DNA of 64,000 bases from Gaetbulibacter_B jejuensis (GTDB lineage Bacteria > Bacteroidota > Bacteroidia > Flavobacteriales > Flavobacteriaceae), in the NCBI RefSeq assembly GCF_039524015.1, contig NZ_BAAAGF010000001.1, forward strand, positions 558,001 to 622,000. Reading direction: 5' to 3'. Below the pieces are notes generated by a model. That model searched no databases, was not told the origin of the DNA, and saw only the letters and a list, made by a program, of their open reading frames with translations. The position numbers were made by a program, and so were the translations under genes. Positions within the stretch are counted from its first letter, which is position 1, and every line of letters begins with the position of its first letter. Below are positions 40,512 through 49,670 of the stretch, piece by piece.

Positions 40512-40988
40512 ATGTATAAAAAACAATTTGAAATTAGATGGAGTGATGTTGATGCTAATAGGCATTTGGCAAATTCTGCTTATGTAAACTTTATGAGTCA
40601 TACTCGAGTGGCTTTTTTTGAAGATCATGGCTTTTCGCTTTCAAACTTAGCTAAGTATGATATTAGTCCTGTAATTTTTTATGAGCACATCTATTATTTT
40701 AAAGAAGCGTTTTTAGGCACGCCAATTACTGTAAGCTTAGAAATTATGGGCTTAAGTGATGATGGTATGTTTTTTCAAATAGAGCACAATTTCTACAATC
40801 ATAAAGGTGAAAACTTAGCTAACTGTGAAATTTTAGGTGCTTGGATCAATTTAAAAACAAGATCGTTAACACCACTTCCTGAAAACTTTAAACAGGAAAT
40901 GGACACTTTTCCTAAGTCCAAAAACTTTAAGGTTTTAACAAAAGAAGATACTAGAAAGTTCGGTAAAAAGCCAGTAAACCTAAGCTGA
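40512..40988 (+). CDS. Hotdog-fold acyl-CoA thioesterase (4HBT family)
   Basis: A 158-residue single hotdog domain of the FadM/YbgC type. The catalytic Asp is in the opening motif WSDVDANRHLANSAYVNFMSHTR, followed by the long hotdog helix region and beta strands (YEHIYYFKEAFLGTPITVSLEI; GAWINLKTRSLTPLP). These hydrolyse acyl-CoA thioesters, and the chain length is unpredictable. The 3' end overlaps the convergent transporter gene by 9 bp. Confidence 0.92.
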   Translation: MYKKQFEIRWSDVDANRHLANSAYVNFMSHTRVAFFEDHGFSLSNLAKYDISPVIFYEHIYYFKEAFLGTPITVSLEIMGLSDDGMFFQIEHNFYNHKGENLANCEILGAWINLKTRSLTPLPENFKQEMDTFPKSKNFKVLTKEDTRKFGKKPVNLS

Positions 40989-41873
40989 TGCTTTAGGCTT
41001 TTTGGTTACCAAATACACTCCAGTAAAAATTAGAGCAGCAGCTAATATTTTTACAGTATTTACAGTATCGCTTCCCATTAGTATTGCAAAAATACCAGCA
41101 ATTACAGGTTGTATGTACAAAAATGTGCTTACTGTTGATGCTCTCAGTTTTGTTAGTGCTAACGGATTTAAAAGATATGTACCAAAAGTTGCGCCTACAA
41201 TAACAAATAGTATTGAGAAATAGATGTATGGCGTAAATGTATTTAGGTCAACACTTAATACTTCATTATACCCAAAAGGTAACACCAAAATAAAACCAAA
41301 TAAAAACAACCATTTTATAAATGTAAACGGATGGTATTTATTGGTGAGTTTTTTAATGATTATTAAGTAAATACTATAAGACACAGCATTAATAAATACT
41401 AAAAAGTTACCTAGCAAAATATTGTCTCCAACAACTTTTGACCGTCCATAAACCGATAGCACAATAGCTCCAGCAAACCCAAGTATAACACCTAAAATTT
41501 TAAGAGAGGTTAATTTTTCGTTAAGTAAGAAAGAAGACAGCACCAAAACCACAATAGGCACAACAGTCATAATCACTGATGCATGTATAGGTGTTGTAAA
41601 TTCTAAGCCTTTAAAAAAGGTAAGCATATTAAGAGCAATACCAAAAATAGAGGCAAAGAAGAAGGTTAAAAAGTCCTTTTTATCAATTTTTTCTTTAGGA
41701 GCGAAGATGCTAAAAATCCAAAAAAGCACAGCAGCTCCTAGCACTCTAAGTAAGATAAATCCAAACGGTTTTACATGTCCTTCATCAATAACATCATTAG
41801 CAAAGGTAAAGGTAAGACCATAAATAACTTGAACTATAAAAGCGGCTATCAAAGCCAAAATTCGGCTATTCAT
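40980..41873 (-). CDS. EamA/DMT-superfamily transporter
   Basis: A 297-residue inner-membrane protein with ten predicted helices in two EamA repeats (about 5-140 and 150-290). Typical sequences include VQVIYGLTFTFAND, FKGLEFTTPIHASVIMTVVPIVVL and ALTKLRASTVSTFLYIQPVIAGIFAILM. DMT members export metabolites such as amino acids or drugs, and the substrate is unknown. I used the ATG at 41873 since the longer frame overlaps the ArsC-like gene entirely at its start. It overlaps that gene by 8 bp, so they share an operon. Confidence 0.92.
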   Translation of the reverse strand: MNSRILALIAAFIVQVIYGLTFTFANDVIDEGHVKPFGFILLRVLGAAVLFWIFSIFAPKEKIDKKDFLTFFFASIFGIALNMLTFFKGLEFTTPIHASVIMTVVPIVVLVLSSFLLNEKLTSLKILGVILGFAGAIVLSVYGRSKVVGDNILLGNFLVFINAVSYSIYLIIIKKLTNKYHPFTFIKWLFLFGFILVLPFGYNEVLSVDLNTFTPYIYFSILFVIVGATFGTYLLNPLALTKLRASTVSTFLYIQPVIAGIFAILMGSDTVNTVKILAAALIFTGVYLVTKKPKASA

Positions 41874-42219
41874 GTATTGCTTTTTTTGCAGCCTCAACAG
41901 TTTTAGCGCTGTTGCCAATAAAAATCTGATTATTTGCAAGTATCACAGGTCTGCTTAAAAAGGTGTAATGCTCAAGGATATATTGTTTATAATCTTTTTC
42001 AGAAAGGTTCATGTCTTTTAAGCCCATCTCTTTATAAAGTTTTGCACGTTTGCTAAACAACGCTTCATAACTACCAGCTAGAGCTTTCATTTCGTCGAGT
42101 TGCTTAACAGTTATTTCTTCGGTTTTAATATCCTGTAAGATAAAATCTGAAGGTAGATTAAGCGTTTTTAAAATTCGCACGCAAGTGCTACAAGTTTTTA
42201 GGTAGTAAACTTTATTCAT
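41866..42219 (-). CDS. ArsC/Spx-like thioredoxin-fold protein
   Basis: A 117-residue protein of the arsenate reductase family (ArsC/Spx/YffB). It starts MNKVYYLKTCSTCVRILKTL with a CxxC pair and ends in a family-like FLSRPVILANNQIFIGNSAKTV segment. Lack of surrounding ars genes suggests a general redox role, so arsenate reductase activity should not be assumed. It is co-transcribed with the EamA transporter. Confidence 0.87.
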   Translation of the reverse strand: MNKVYYLKTCSTCVRILKTLNLPSDFILQDIKTEEITVKQLDEMKALAGSYEALFSKRAKLYKEMGLKDMNLSEKDYKQYILEHYTFLSRPVILANNQIFIGNSAKTVEAAKKAIHE

Positions 42220-42293
42220 GAGTTAACAGTTTTACACTGCAAAGTAAACGGATTTGAAGCAAAAATTAATTACTTTTAAATAAAATTTAAACT

Positions 42294-42749
42294 ATGGAAT
42301 GGGATTTTGATATTACGTTAAAAAACAGAGCTGTTCTTAAAACCTTTATTGAGAACTACTCCTTTGAAGAGCTTAATAAAGTACCTAAAGGGTTTAAAAA
42401 CAATATGATTTGGAATATAGCTCACACCATTGCTACTCAACAATTGTTGGTGTATAAGCTATCGGGTTTAACAATGATTGTTAACGATGATTTTGTTGAA
42501 GCGTTTAGAAAAGGTACAAAACCAGAACGCGATTTAACCCAAGCCGAAGTTGACGAAATAAAAGGATTACTTTTCTCAACTATTGAAAAAACCAAGGAAG
42601 ATTATAACAACAAAATCTTTCAAACCTTTAATGAATATACAGTAACCACAAAAAACAGGTTAACAAATGTCGAGGAAGCCATTGCCTTTAACAATTACCA
42701 CGAAGGCTTGCATCTAGGTTATATTTTAGCGTTAAAGAAATCTATTTAA
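42294..42749 (+). CDS. DinB-family putative metal-dependent enzyme
   Basis: A 151-residue four-helix bundle of the DinB/YfiT superfamily. The His triad that binds a metal is probably contributed by MIWNIAHTIATQQ and the C-terminal NNYHEGLHLGYILAL. The family includes thiol-dependent transferases and proteins of unknown role. Its stop codon abuts the end of the convergent lipoprotein gene. No substrate can be inferred. Confidence 0.88.
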   Translation: MEWDFDITLKNRAVLKTFIENYSFEELNKVPKGFKNNMIWNIAHTIATQQLLVYKLSGLTMIVNDDFVEAFRKGTKPERDLTQAEVDEIKGLLFSTIEKTKEDYNNKIFQTFNEYTVTTKNRLTNVEEAIAFNNYHEGLHLGYILALKKSI

Positions 42750-43499
42750 TTACTCTGAGAGTTTTAAGAACTCACTAATTTCACTGTAAGGTATAGTAAA
42801 CTCAGTAACACCTTGAGCATAAGCAGCTATTTCGTAGGTGTTGTATAAAAAGATGATGCCTTCATCGCTAAAACCAATATTTTCAGGCATTTTAAAAAAC
42901 TCGTCAAAAAAGTAATCGTCAGTATTTTGGTTTTTAGAGATGTTCAATTCTTTTTCAAGATAAGTTTCAACAAGCTCAGTAACTTTTGTAGGGTTATTAA
43001 AAATATCATCAAAACTGTATAATGCTCCAGTTTTAGGATTAAAATTCAATAAAGTAATAACACTATTTCCATGAGCTCCACCAGTAAACGTGTAAGAGTC
43101 AATTGCAATGGTAATCACGTTTTCAGAGTTGTAAACTACTTCGCCACTTACATTTGCATCCCATTTAATTGAGCTGTCTTCAAATTCTTTTTTAAAATTT
43201 ATATATCTGTTTTCAAAATCTTTAATTGAAGCGTCTAATGATAATTGTTCGGTATCATCTTCAAAAAAGGCTATGTTTTTTGAAATGGTTTGCTCTATTT
43301 CAGAATTTATTTTTGAAGCAATATCTGATTTGGATGTAACTTTTGGGTAGATAATTTCAATATTAACATGCTCATTGTTTTCAATAGCTGTTTCAGAAAA
43401 TTCAACTGGAGTTACTTCATTTTTACAGCTGTAAAAGAGGGTGATTATTACTATAATTAGGCTAAGTTTTTTCACAGGGAAAAGGATTTTGTTAAACAT
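42750..43499 (-). CDS. RsiV-like lipoprotein (DUF4163/DUF3298)
   Basis: A 249-residue lipoprotein with the lipobox LFYSC at about residues 20-24. It has a DUF4163-like part (about 45-120, NIEIIYPKVTSKSDIASKINSEIEQ) and a DUF3298 domain (about 120-245, YTFTGGAHGNSVITLLNFNPKTGALYSFDDIF). In Bacillus this pair forms the lysozyme-sensing anti-sigma factor RsiV, but here there is no anti-sigma helix, only an exported lipoprotein. A lysozyme-binding or cell-wall role is possible but unproven. Confidence 0.85.
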   Translation of the reverse strand: MFNKILFPVKKLSLIIVIITLFYSCKNEVTPVEFSETAIENNEHVNIEIIYPKVTSKSDIASKINSEIEQTISKNIAFFEDDTEQLSLDASIKDFENRYINFKKEFEDSSIKWDANVSGEVVYNSENVITIAIDSYTFTGGAHGNSVITLLNFNPKTGALYSFDDIFNNPTKVTELVETYLEKELNISKNQNTDDYFFDEFFKMPENIGFSDEGIIFLYNTYEIAAYAQGVTEFTIPYSEISEFLKLSE

Positions 43500-43543
43500 A
43501 CTATAAAGGTATTACATAGATTTGAATACAACGAATTAAAGGT

Positions 43544-43551
43544 TAAATTTG
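43544..43551 (+). promoter_or_regulatory. -7 promoter element for the PLP trans-sulfuration gene
   Basis: TAAATTTG, an exact TAnnTTTG match 34 nt upstream of the ATG at 43586. Confidence 0.45.
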
Positions 43552-43585
43552 TTGTAATTATAAAAACAGAAAGACATTCAGTACT

Positions 43586-44725
43586 ATGAAATTTAATACT
43601 AAAACAATACATGGAGGTCAAGAACACGACCCTGCTTATGGTTCGGTTATGCCTCCAATTTATCAAACATCTACTTACGCACAATCTACTCCTGGAGGAC
43701 ACAAAGGATATGAATATTCAAGAACTCATAACCCAACACGTAATGCGCTTGAGAATGCTTTTGCAAGTATAGAAAATGGAAATCATGGGTTAGCATTTGG
43801 GTCTGGTTTGGCAGCTATTGATGCAGTAATTAAGCTTTTAAATCCTGGAGATGAAGTTATCTCAACTAACGATTTGTATGGCGGAAGTTATAGATTGTTT
43901 ACAAGTGTTTTTGAACGCTTTGGAATAAAATTTCATTTTGTAGGAATGGAAAATGCGTCTAGCATTGAAAGCTACGTAAATGAAAATACAAAGCTTATTT
44001 GGGTTGAAACACCTACTAACCCAATGATGAATATTATTGATATTAAAGCAGTATCAGCAATTGCTAAAAAGCACAATTTGCTATTAGCAGTTGATAATAC
44101 TTTTGCTACACCATATTTACAACAACCTTTAGACTTAGGAGCTGATGTTGTAATGCATTCGGCAACTAAATATCTTGGTGGACATAGCGATGTTGTTATG
44201 GGAGCATTAGTTGTAAAAGATAAAGCGCTTGCCGAAAAACTGTATTTTATACAAAATGCAAGTGGAGCAGTTTGTGGTCCTCAAGATAGCTTTTTGGTGT
44301 TAAGAGGTATAAAAACATTACATGTACGTATGCAACGTCATTGCGAAAATGGTAAAGCAGTTGCTGAGTTTTTAGCAAATCATCCTAAAATTGAAAATGT
44401 ATATTGGCCTGGGTTTACGAGTCATCCAAACCACGAAGTTGCAAAGTCGCAAATGAAGGATTTTGGAGGAATGGTATCGTTTACCACAAAAGGGAATAAT
44501 TATGAAGAAGCTATAAAAATTGTTGAGAAATTAAAGGTGTTTACACTTGCTGAGTCTTTAGGAGGTGTAGAATCTTTAGCTGGACATCCAGCAAGTATGA
44601 CACATGCTAGTATACCAAAAGAAGAGCGCGAAAAAACAGGAGTAGTTGATTCGTTAATTAGGCTTAGCGTTGGTATTGAAGACGAAGCCGATTTAATTGC
44701 CGATTTAGAACAGGCTATAGGATAG
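43586..44725 (+). CDS. Cystathionine gamma-synthase/lyase-type PLP enzyme
   Basis: A 379-residue Cys/Met-metabolism PLP enzyme. The pyridoxal-phosphate lysine is Lys195 in HSATKYLGGHSDVVMG. Upstream signature segments are GGQEHDPAYGSVMPPIYQTSTYA, EYSRTHNPTRNALE and ETPTNPMMNIIDI, and the C-terminus is GVVDSLIRLSVGIEDEADLIADL. It could form or cleave cystathionine; sequence alone does not separate synthase, gamma-lyase and homocysteine-producing variants. It stands as a single gene with its own promoter and terminator. Confidence 0.92.
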   Translation: MKFNTKTIHGGQEHDPAYGSVMPPIYQTSTYAQSTPGGHKGYEYSRTHNPTRNALENAFASIENGNHGLAFGSGLAAIDAVIKLLNPGDEVISTNDLYGGSYRLFTSVFERFGIKFHFVGMENASSIESYVNENTKLIWVETPTNPMMNIIDIKAVSAIAKKHNLLLAVDNTFATPYLQQPLDLGADVVMHSATKYLGGHSDVVMGALVVKDKALAEKLYFIQNASGAVCGPQDSFLVLRGIKTLHVRMQRHCENGKAVAEFLANHPKIENVYWPGFTSHPNHEVAKSQMKDFGGMVSFTTKGNNYEEAIKIVEKLKVFTLAESLGGVESLAGHPASMTHASIPKEEREKTGVVDSLIRLSVGIEDEADLIADLEQAIG

Positions 44726-44745
44726 TTTGAACTTTCAAGAATAAT

Positions 44746-44782
44746 AAAAAAAGACCAACAATTTTGTTGGTCTTTTTTTATT
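44746..44782. terminator. Terminator shared by the PLP gene and the outer-membrane protein gene
   Basis: Stem AAGACCAACAA/TTGTTGGTCTT flanked by A and T tracts on both sides, located between convergent genes, so probably bidirectional. Confidence 0.87.
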
Positions 44783-44797
44783 ATATATCTTAAAATA

Positions 44798-45604
44798 TTA
44801 ATCTAAGTAGTAAATGTACCCAAAGTTTAACCACACCAACCAGTCGTTGTACTTGTTATATTCTAGTTTGTGGTCTAAACCGTCAATCCAATCACTAAAA
44901 TAGTATTGCCAACGAAGGTCTAGCATTAAATCGGATAATTCGGTTAATTTATATCTAACACCAACACTAGTTACTACAGACCACGCATTGACTTTATCTA
45001 AATTAATTGGATATTCAGTATCAGTTGCAGGATCAAACCAATAGGAATAAATGTTGTTTTGGTTAAAGATGTTTCCGTCACCATAATCAGTACTTCCTTG
45101 TGGACTAGATGAGGTATAATGCGCTCCTAAACTTATAAAGGGAGCAAACCTATAACTAAACGCTTGAAACGAACGAATACTCAATGGGAAATATTCTAAC
45201 TGCATACCAACATCAAAATTTTCAGCCACACCACGTTGCGCTCTTAATCTATCAGCATTATCACTAACATTATCAGGTCCTACCCATTCACCATGATGTT
45301 GTAGGTTGGTTTTATTCCAAGATATTTCACTACGAAGTTTAAAGTGATCGTTAAAGTAGGTGTCAGTAGAGTAGCAGTTACAGTCTGCTCTGTAAGCAAA
45401 ATTGATGTAGTGAACTATACCAATACCAATACCTGAGTTTCCAAAATTGGTTTCTTCTTCGTTTCTACTACCAAAATCTGATCTAAATTGAACTGGTCCA
45501 ACTATAGCACCAATTTCGTGGGAAAAACCTAGTTGAGAAAACACATTATTTACATTTGCAAGAAGAACAAATATAATGGTTAACTGTTTCAAATTAAGCG
45601 CCAT
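44798..45604 (-). CDS. THC0290_0291-type outer-membrane protein
   Basis: The 268-residue product has a signal peptide (to about NNVFSQ), a mature start LGFSHEIGAIVGPVQFRSDFG, and the phrase HYINFAYRADCNCYSTDTYFNDHF. It has beta strands with aromatic ends (QLEYFPLSIRSFQAFSYRFAPFISLGAHYTS) and a C-terminal strand ending YIYYLD. It matches a flavobacteria-restricted outer-membrane family that I recall as THC0290_0291. It is probably a small beta barrel with no known function. Recognition is from memory of the family pattern. Confidence 0.8.
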   Translation of the reverse strand: MALNLKQLTIIFVLLANVNNVFSQLGFSHEIGAIVGPVQFRSDFGSRNEEETNFGNSGIGIGIVHYINFAYRADCNCYSTDTYFNDHFKLRSEISWNKTNLQHHGEWVGPDNVSDNADRLRAQRGVAENFDVGMQLEYFPLSIRSFQAFSYRFAPFISLGAHYTSSSPQGSTDYGDGNIFNQNNIYSYWFDPATDTEYPINLDKVNAWSVVTSVGVRYKLTELSDLMLDLRWQYYFSDWIDGLDHKLEYNKYNDWLVWLNFGYIYYLD

Positions 45605-45761
45605 ATGGTTTCTTTTAGTGAGGGCATAGATATCAACAAATATATAAAAACTGCTTTAACTACCAAATAATTAGTGTTTAAGCTATAATTATAATTTAAA
45701 CGTTCTGATTTATAAGATTGTTACTCACATATTATTTTTTTGAGAATAATAAAAAAATAAG

Positions 45762-45790
45762 TTGTATTTTTTAGAGATAACGTATCTTTG
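45762..45790 (+). promoter_or_regulatory. Promoter of gdhA (-33 TTG and -7 TATCTTTG)
   Basis: TTG at 45762-45764 and a perfect TATCTTTG at 45783-45790 are separated by 18 bp, the full flavobacterial promoter layout. The leader to the ATG at 45830 is about 35 nt. An in-frame ATG lies at 45788 inside the promoter and is therefore not used. Confidence 0.65.
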
Positions 45791-45829
45791 TGCCTTGAAA
45801 TTATCAATGCATTATTAAATAAATATATA

Positions 45830-47173
45830 ATGAAAGAAAAAATTGAAGCTTTTTTAGACCTTGTAAAAGAAAGAAATGGTCAAGAACCTGAGTTTTTACA
45901 AGCAGTAGAAGAAGTAGCTGAAACAGTTATTCCTTATATTGCTAAACACGATATTTATCATGGAAAAAACATTCTATTAAGAATGGTTGAGCCAGAAAGA
46001 GTGGTGACTTTTAGAGTGTGTTGGGTAGATGATTCTGGTGAAATACAAGTAAATAGAGGTTATAGAATTCAAATGAACTCTGCAATTGGTCCTTACAAAG
46101 GAGGATTACGTTTTCATCCATCAGTAAATATGAGTATTCTTAAGTTTTTGGCTTTTGAACAAGTATTTAAAAACAGTTTAACAACTCTGCCAATGGGTGG
46201 AGGTAAAGGAGGAAGTGATTTTGATCCTAAAGGTAAAAGTGACAACGAAATTATGCGTTTTTGTCATTCTTTTATGAGTGAATTATTCCGTCATATTGGA
46301 CCTCAAACAGATGTTCCTGCAGGAGATATTGGAGTAGGTGCTAGAGAAATAGGATTCCTTTTTGGAATGTATAAAAAATTAAGAAACGAGTTTACTGGAG
46401 TTTTAACAGGAAAAGGAATGTCTTGGGGTGGTTCATTAATTAGACCAGAAGCAACAGGTTACGGTAATGTTTACTTTGCTCAAAGTATGCTTAAAACCAA
46501 AGGAGATGATTTTAATGGAAAAACAGTAGTAGTTTCTGGATCTGGTAATGTGGCACAATATGCTGCTGAAAAGGCAACTCAATTAGGAGGAAAAGTAGTG
46601 ACATTATCAGATTCTTCAGGTTACATTTATGATGAAGAAGGTATCGATGCTTCTAAATTAGCGTTTGTAATGGAGCTTAAAAATGTAAAAAGAGGAAGAA
46701 TTAGTGAGTATGTTGAGAAATATCCTAACGCTAAATTCTTTAAAGGTGAAACGCCATGGAATGTAAAATGTGATGTTGCTTTACCTTGTGCAACACAAAA
46801 TGAACTTAATGGAGATGATGCTAAAGCATTATTAAATAACGGTTGCATTTGTGTAAGTGAAGGTGCTAACATGCCATCAACTAAAGAGGCGATTGCAGAA
46901 TTCCATAAAGCTAAAATATTGTTTGCTCCAGGAAAAGCATCTAACGCAGGAGGTGTTGCAACTTCTGGTTTAGAGATGACTCAAAACTCGTTACGTTACA
47001 ACTGGACGAGAGATGAAGTAGACAATAAGTTAAAAGAAATTATGGCTAATATACATGAAGCATGTATTGAGTATGGTAAAGATGAAGATGGTTATGTTGA
47101 CTATGTTAGAGGAGCGAACATTGCAGGTTTTGTAAAAGTTGCTGATGCTATGCTAGCTCAAGGAGTAGTGTAA
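45830..47173 (+). CDS. gdhA: Glutamate dehydrogenase (hexameric, NADP-type)
   Basis: A 447-residue enzyme that interconverts 2-oxoglutarate plus ammonia and glutamate. The substrate-binding region GPYKGGLRFHPSVNMSILKFL leads to the catalytic-loop lysine Lys126 in PMGGGKGGSDFDPKGKSD, with PAGDIGVGAREIGFLFG and the Rossmann motif VVSGSGNVAQYAAEKA after it. Length and sequence fit the small hexameric class, usually NADPH-dependent and assimilatory. It stands alone with its own promoter and terminator. Confidence 0.97.
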   Translation: MKEKIEAFLDLVKERNGQEPEFLQAVEEVAETVIPYIAKHDIYHGKNILLRMVEPERVVTFRVCWVDDSGEIQVNRGYRIQMNSAIGPYKGGLRFHPSVNMSILKFLAFEQVFKNSLTTLPMGGGKGGSDFDPKGKSDNEIMRFCHSFMSELFRHIGPQTDVPAGDIGVGAREIGFLFGMYKKLRNEFTGVLTGKGMSWGGSLIRPEATGYGNVYFAQSMLKTKGDDFNGKTVVVSGSGNVAQYAAEKATQLGGKVVTLSDSSGYIYDEEGIDASKLAFVMELKNVKRGRISEYVEKYPNAKFFKGETPWNVKCDVALPCATQNELNGDDAKALLNNGCICVSEGANMPSTKEAIAEFHKAKILFAPGKASNAGGVATSGLEMTQNSLRYNWTRDEVDNKLKEIMANIHEACIEYGKDEDGYVDYVRGANIAGFVKVADAMLAQGVV

Positions 47174-47194
47174 AAATTTTAAAAATATATTATT

Positions 47195-47222
47195 AAAAGC
47201 TCTCAATTTGAGAGCTTTTTTG
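47195..47222 (+). terminator. Terminator of gdhA
   Basis: Stem AAAAGCTCTCAA/TTGAGAGCTTTT with T tract, no significant loop beyond the centre. Confidence 0.85.
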
Positions 47223-47266
47223 TTTACAAATTATATTAATATTTAAAATTTGTCGTTTGTAATAAA

Positions 47267-47274
47267 TATATTTG
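47267..47274 (+). promoter_or_regulatory. -7 promoter element for the porZ-recO-receptor genes
   Basis: TATATTTG, an exact TAnnTTTG match 16 nt upstream of the porZ ATG at 47291. Confidence 0.5.
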
Positions 47275-47290
47275 AAACTTAATTTAAAAT

Positions 47291-49654
47291 ATGTTGAAAC
47301 AAATACTCACATTTTTTATTTCATTTATTACTATCTCAGGCTTTTCGCAAGATTATTCTACTTTATGGGAGCAACATTTTTCATATTATGAGATTAAAGA
47401 TGTTGATCAAGGAGATAACAAGATTTTTGCTGCATCTGAAAATGCAATATTCACTTATGATTTATTAACAGCTGAGATTGATAACATTACAACCGTAAAT
47501 GGATTATCTGGGGATAATATTACTACCATACATTACAGTGATGTTTATGATATATTATTAATTGGTTATGAAAATGGGTTGATAGAAGCTGTATTTAATG
47601 ATAAGAGTGTTTTGTCGGTAGTAGATATATTAGAAAAGGAAACACTGTCTCCTGATGTGAAAAAGATAAATCATTTCAACGAATATGAAGGCTTAGTTTA
47701 TATATCTACTGATTATGGTATTTCAGTATACGACTTAGAAAGACTTGAGTTTGGAGATACTTATTTTATGGGAAATGGTGGAAGTCAAATTATAGTTAAT
47801 CAAACCACAATATTTGATGGTAATATTTATGCTGCATGTAGTAGCGGAAATGCTATAAAAAAGGCTAATTTAACAAATCCCAATTTAGTAGATTATCTTC
47901 AATGGCAAACTATTAGTGTTGGTAATTTTATAACAATACAGTCAGTAAATGATAAATTATATACTGTTAGGTTGAATAGGGTTGCATATGAGATGATAGA
48001 TGATGCTTTAATTCAATTAAATACTTATGCTGATTTACCATTAGACACTAAAGTTGTTGATGAATATTTAATTATCACTAGCAGATATGATGTTTTTATT
48101 TATGATAGTGATTATAATTTATTGCTTAATATAACAACTAATGATGAATATGATACTTTATTTTCATCGGCAACATTAGTTAACAATAATATTTATATAG
48201 GCACAAGTAGTTTTGGAGTTTTAAAAACCACTTTTGAAAACCCTACGGAGTTTGACGTCATTAGGCCTGAAGGTCCTTTAAATAATAATGCTTTTAGAAT
48301 CCAAGCAGGGAATGGTGATTTGTGGGTGACTTTTGGTGACTATACTTTGTCATATAACCCTGCTCCAGTAAGAAGATATGGCATAAGCCATTTAGTTGAT
48401 GATTCATGGAGAAATATACCTTTTGATAGTTTGTTAGGAGCAAGAAACTTAAATTATATTGCAATCAATCCATTTAATACAGATCAAGTTTTTATTAGTT
48501 CTTATCAAGATGGTATATTAGAAATAAACAATGGAGAGGTAAGTACTTTGCTAGATAATACAAATAGTGGATTAGAATCACTAGTGGTTCCTAACAATCC
48601 TAATGCATATAGTATTAGGCAGAGTGGTTCTGTGTTTGATAGATCTGGTGTTATGTGGACGATGACAAGTAGAGTCGATAGACCACTTAAATCTTTCAAC
48701 CCTAGTTCGGGTCAATGGCAATCATTTAGTTTTGAAGAAATTATTCCAGATGGTTTAAATGATGAGGCTGGATTTAGTGATGTTGTTGTTGATGGAAATG
48801 GGACAAAGTGGACGGGAGGTTTTTTTAATGGACTCATTGGGTTTAATGAAAATGGTAATTTAATTAGACAAGTTGATGGTTTAGAGAATAATATGCCTTC
48901 TGAAATAGTTAGGGCTTTAGCAATAGATTCAAGGAATCAATTATGGATTGGTACATTTAAGGGCTTAAGAGTGTTGTATAATACTTCTGGTTTTTTTGAG
49001 GATCCAGACCCATCTGTTAGTGAGATAGTTATTTTAGAAGACGGTATTCCTCAAGAGTTATTGTCCAACCAGTTTATTTCTGATATAAAGGTAGATGGTT
49101 CTGATAATAAGTGGGTAGGAACTTTAACTTCAGGAGTTTTTTACTTTTCTCCTGATGGGCAAGAAACTATTTATCATTTCACAAAAGACAATTCACCATT
49201 ACCTTCAAATACAATAAACGATATTTCAATAGATGACAAAGACGGTAGAGTTTATATTGCAACAGAGAAAGGAATGGTTTCTTTTCTTTCTGGAGGATCT
49301 AAGCCTGAAGATGAGTTAAAAAATGCCTTTGTGTATCCAAACCCTGTTAGGCCAGAACATGATCTTTTAGGGTATAATGATTTAAATAATATTACAAAAG
49401 GAGTCAAAATAAAAGGGCTTACTGAAAATGTAAACGTAAAGATTACTGATATTGAGGGCAATTTGGTTGCCGAAGCTCAATCTAACGTTAATCAAAGATC
49501 TTCTAACTATAATTTTGCTATTGATGGTGGAACAGGAGTGTGGAATGGTAAAAACCTAGCTAATAATGTTGTTGCAACAGGTGTGTATCTAATTATGATT
49601 TCCGATTTAGATTCTTTTGAAACAAAAGTTTTAAAGCTCCTCATTGTAAGATAA
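47291..49654 (+). CDS. porZ: T9SS attachment-complex component PorZ
   Basis: A 787-residue exported protein with a signal peptide (to about ISGFSQ). Two beta-propellers follow, built of two-component-regulator-type repeats (AASENAIFTYDLLTAEIDNITTVNGLSGDN; LWIGTFKGLRVLYNT; KWVGTLTSGVFYFSPDGQ). The C-terminal domain resembles a sorting domain (AFVYPNPVRPEHDLLG...ITDIEGNLVAEAQSN...IMISD). This is the layout of PorZ, the surface component of the type IX secretion attachment complex that helps deliver LPS for cargo anchoring. It fits with the T9SS cargo in the window. recO starts 16 bp downstream. Confidence 0.9.
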   Translation: MLKQILTFFISFITISGFSQDYSTLWEQHFSYYEIKDVDQGDNKIFAASENAIFTYDLLTAEIDNITTVNGLSGDNITTIHYSDVYDILLIGYENGLIEAVFNDKSVLSVVDILEKETLSPDVKKINHFNEYEGLVYISTDYGISVYDLERLEFGDTYFMGNGGSQIIVNQTTIFDGNIYAACSSGNAIKKANLTNPNLVDYLQWQTISVGNFITIQSVNDKLYTVRLNRVAYEMIDDALIQLNTYADLPLDTKVVDEYLIITSRYDVFIYDSDYNLLLNITTNDEYDTLFSSATLVNNNIYIGTSSFGVLKTTFENPTEFDVIRPEGPLNNNAFRIQAGNGDLWVTFGDYTLSYNPAPVRRYGISHLVDDSWRNIPFDSLLGARNLNYIAINPFNTDQVFISSYQDGILEINNGEVSTLLDNTNSGLESLVVPNNPNAYSIRQSGSVFDRSGVMWTMTSRVDRPLKSFNPSSGQWQSFSFEEIIPDGLNDEAGFSDVVVDGNGTKWTGGFFNGLIGFNENGNLIRQVDGLENNMPSEIVRALAIDSRNQLWIGTFKGLRVLYNTSGFFEDPDPSVSEIVILEDGIPQELLSNQFISDIKVDGSDNKWVGTLTSGVFYFSPDGQETIYHFTKDNSPLPSNTINDISIDDKDGRVYIATEKGMVSFLSGGSKPEDELKNAFVYPNPVRPEHDLLGYNDLNNITKGVKIKGLTENVNVKITDIEGNLVAEAQSNVNQRSSNYNFAIDGGTGVWNGKNLANNVVATGVYLIMISDLDSFETKVLKLLIVR

Positions 49655-49670
49655 TCCAATTACACAGTTT

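Noticed and set aside
45788..45829. 14-residue N-terminal extension of GdhA
   Set aside because: Its ATG lies inside the -7 element at 45783-45790 and so would not be in the mRNA.
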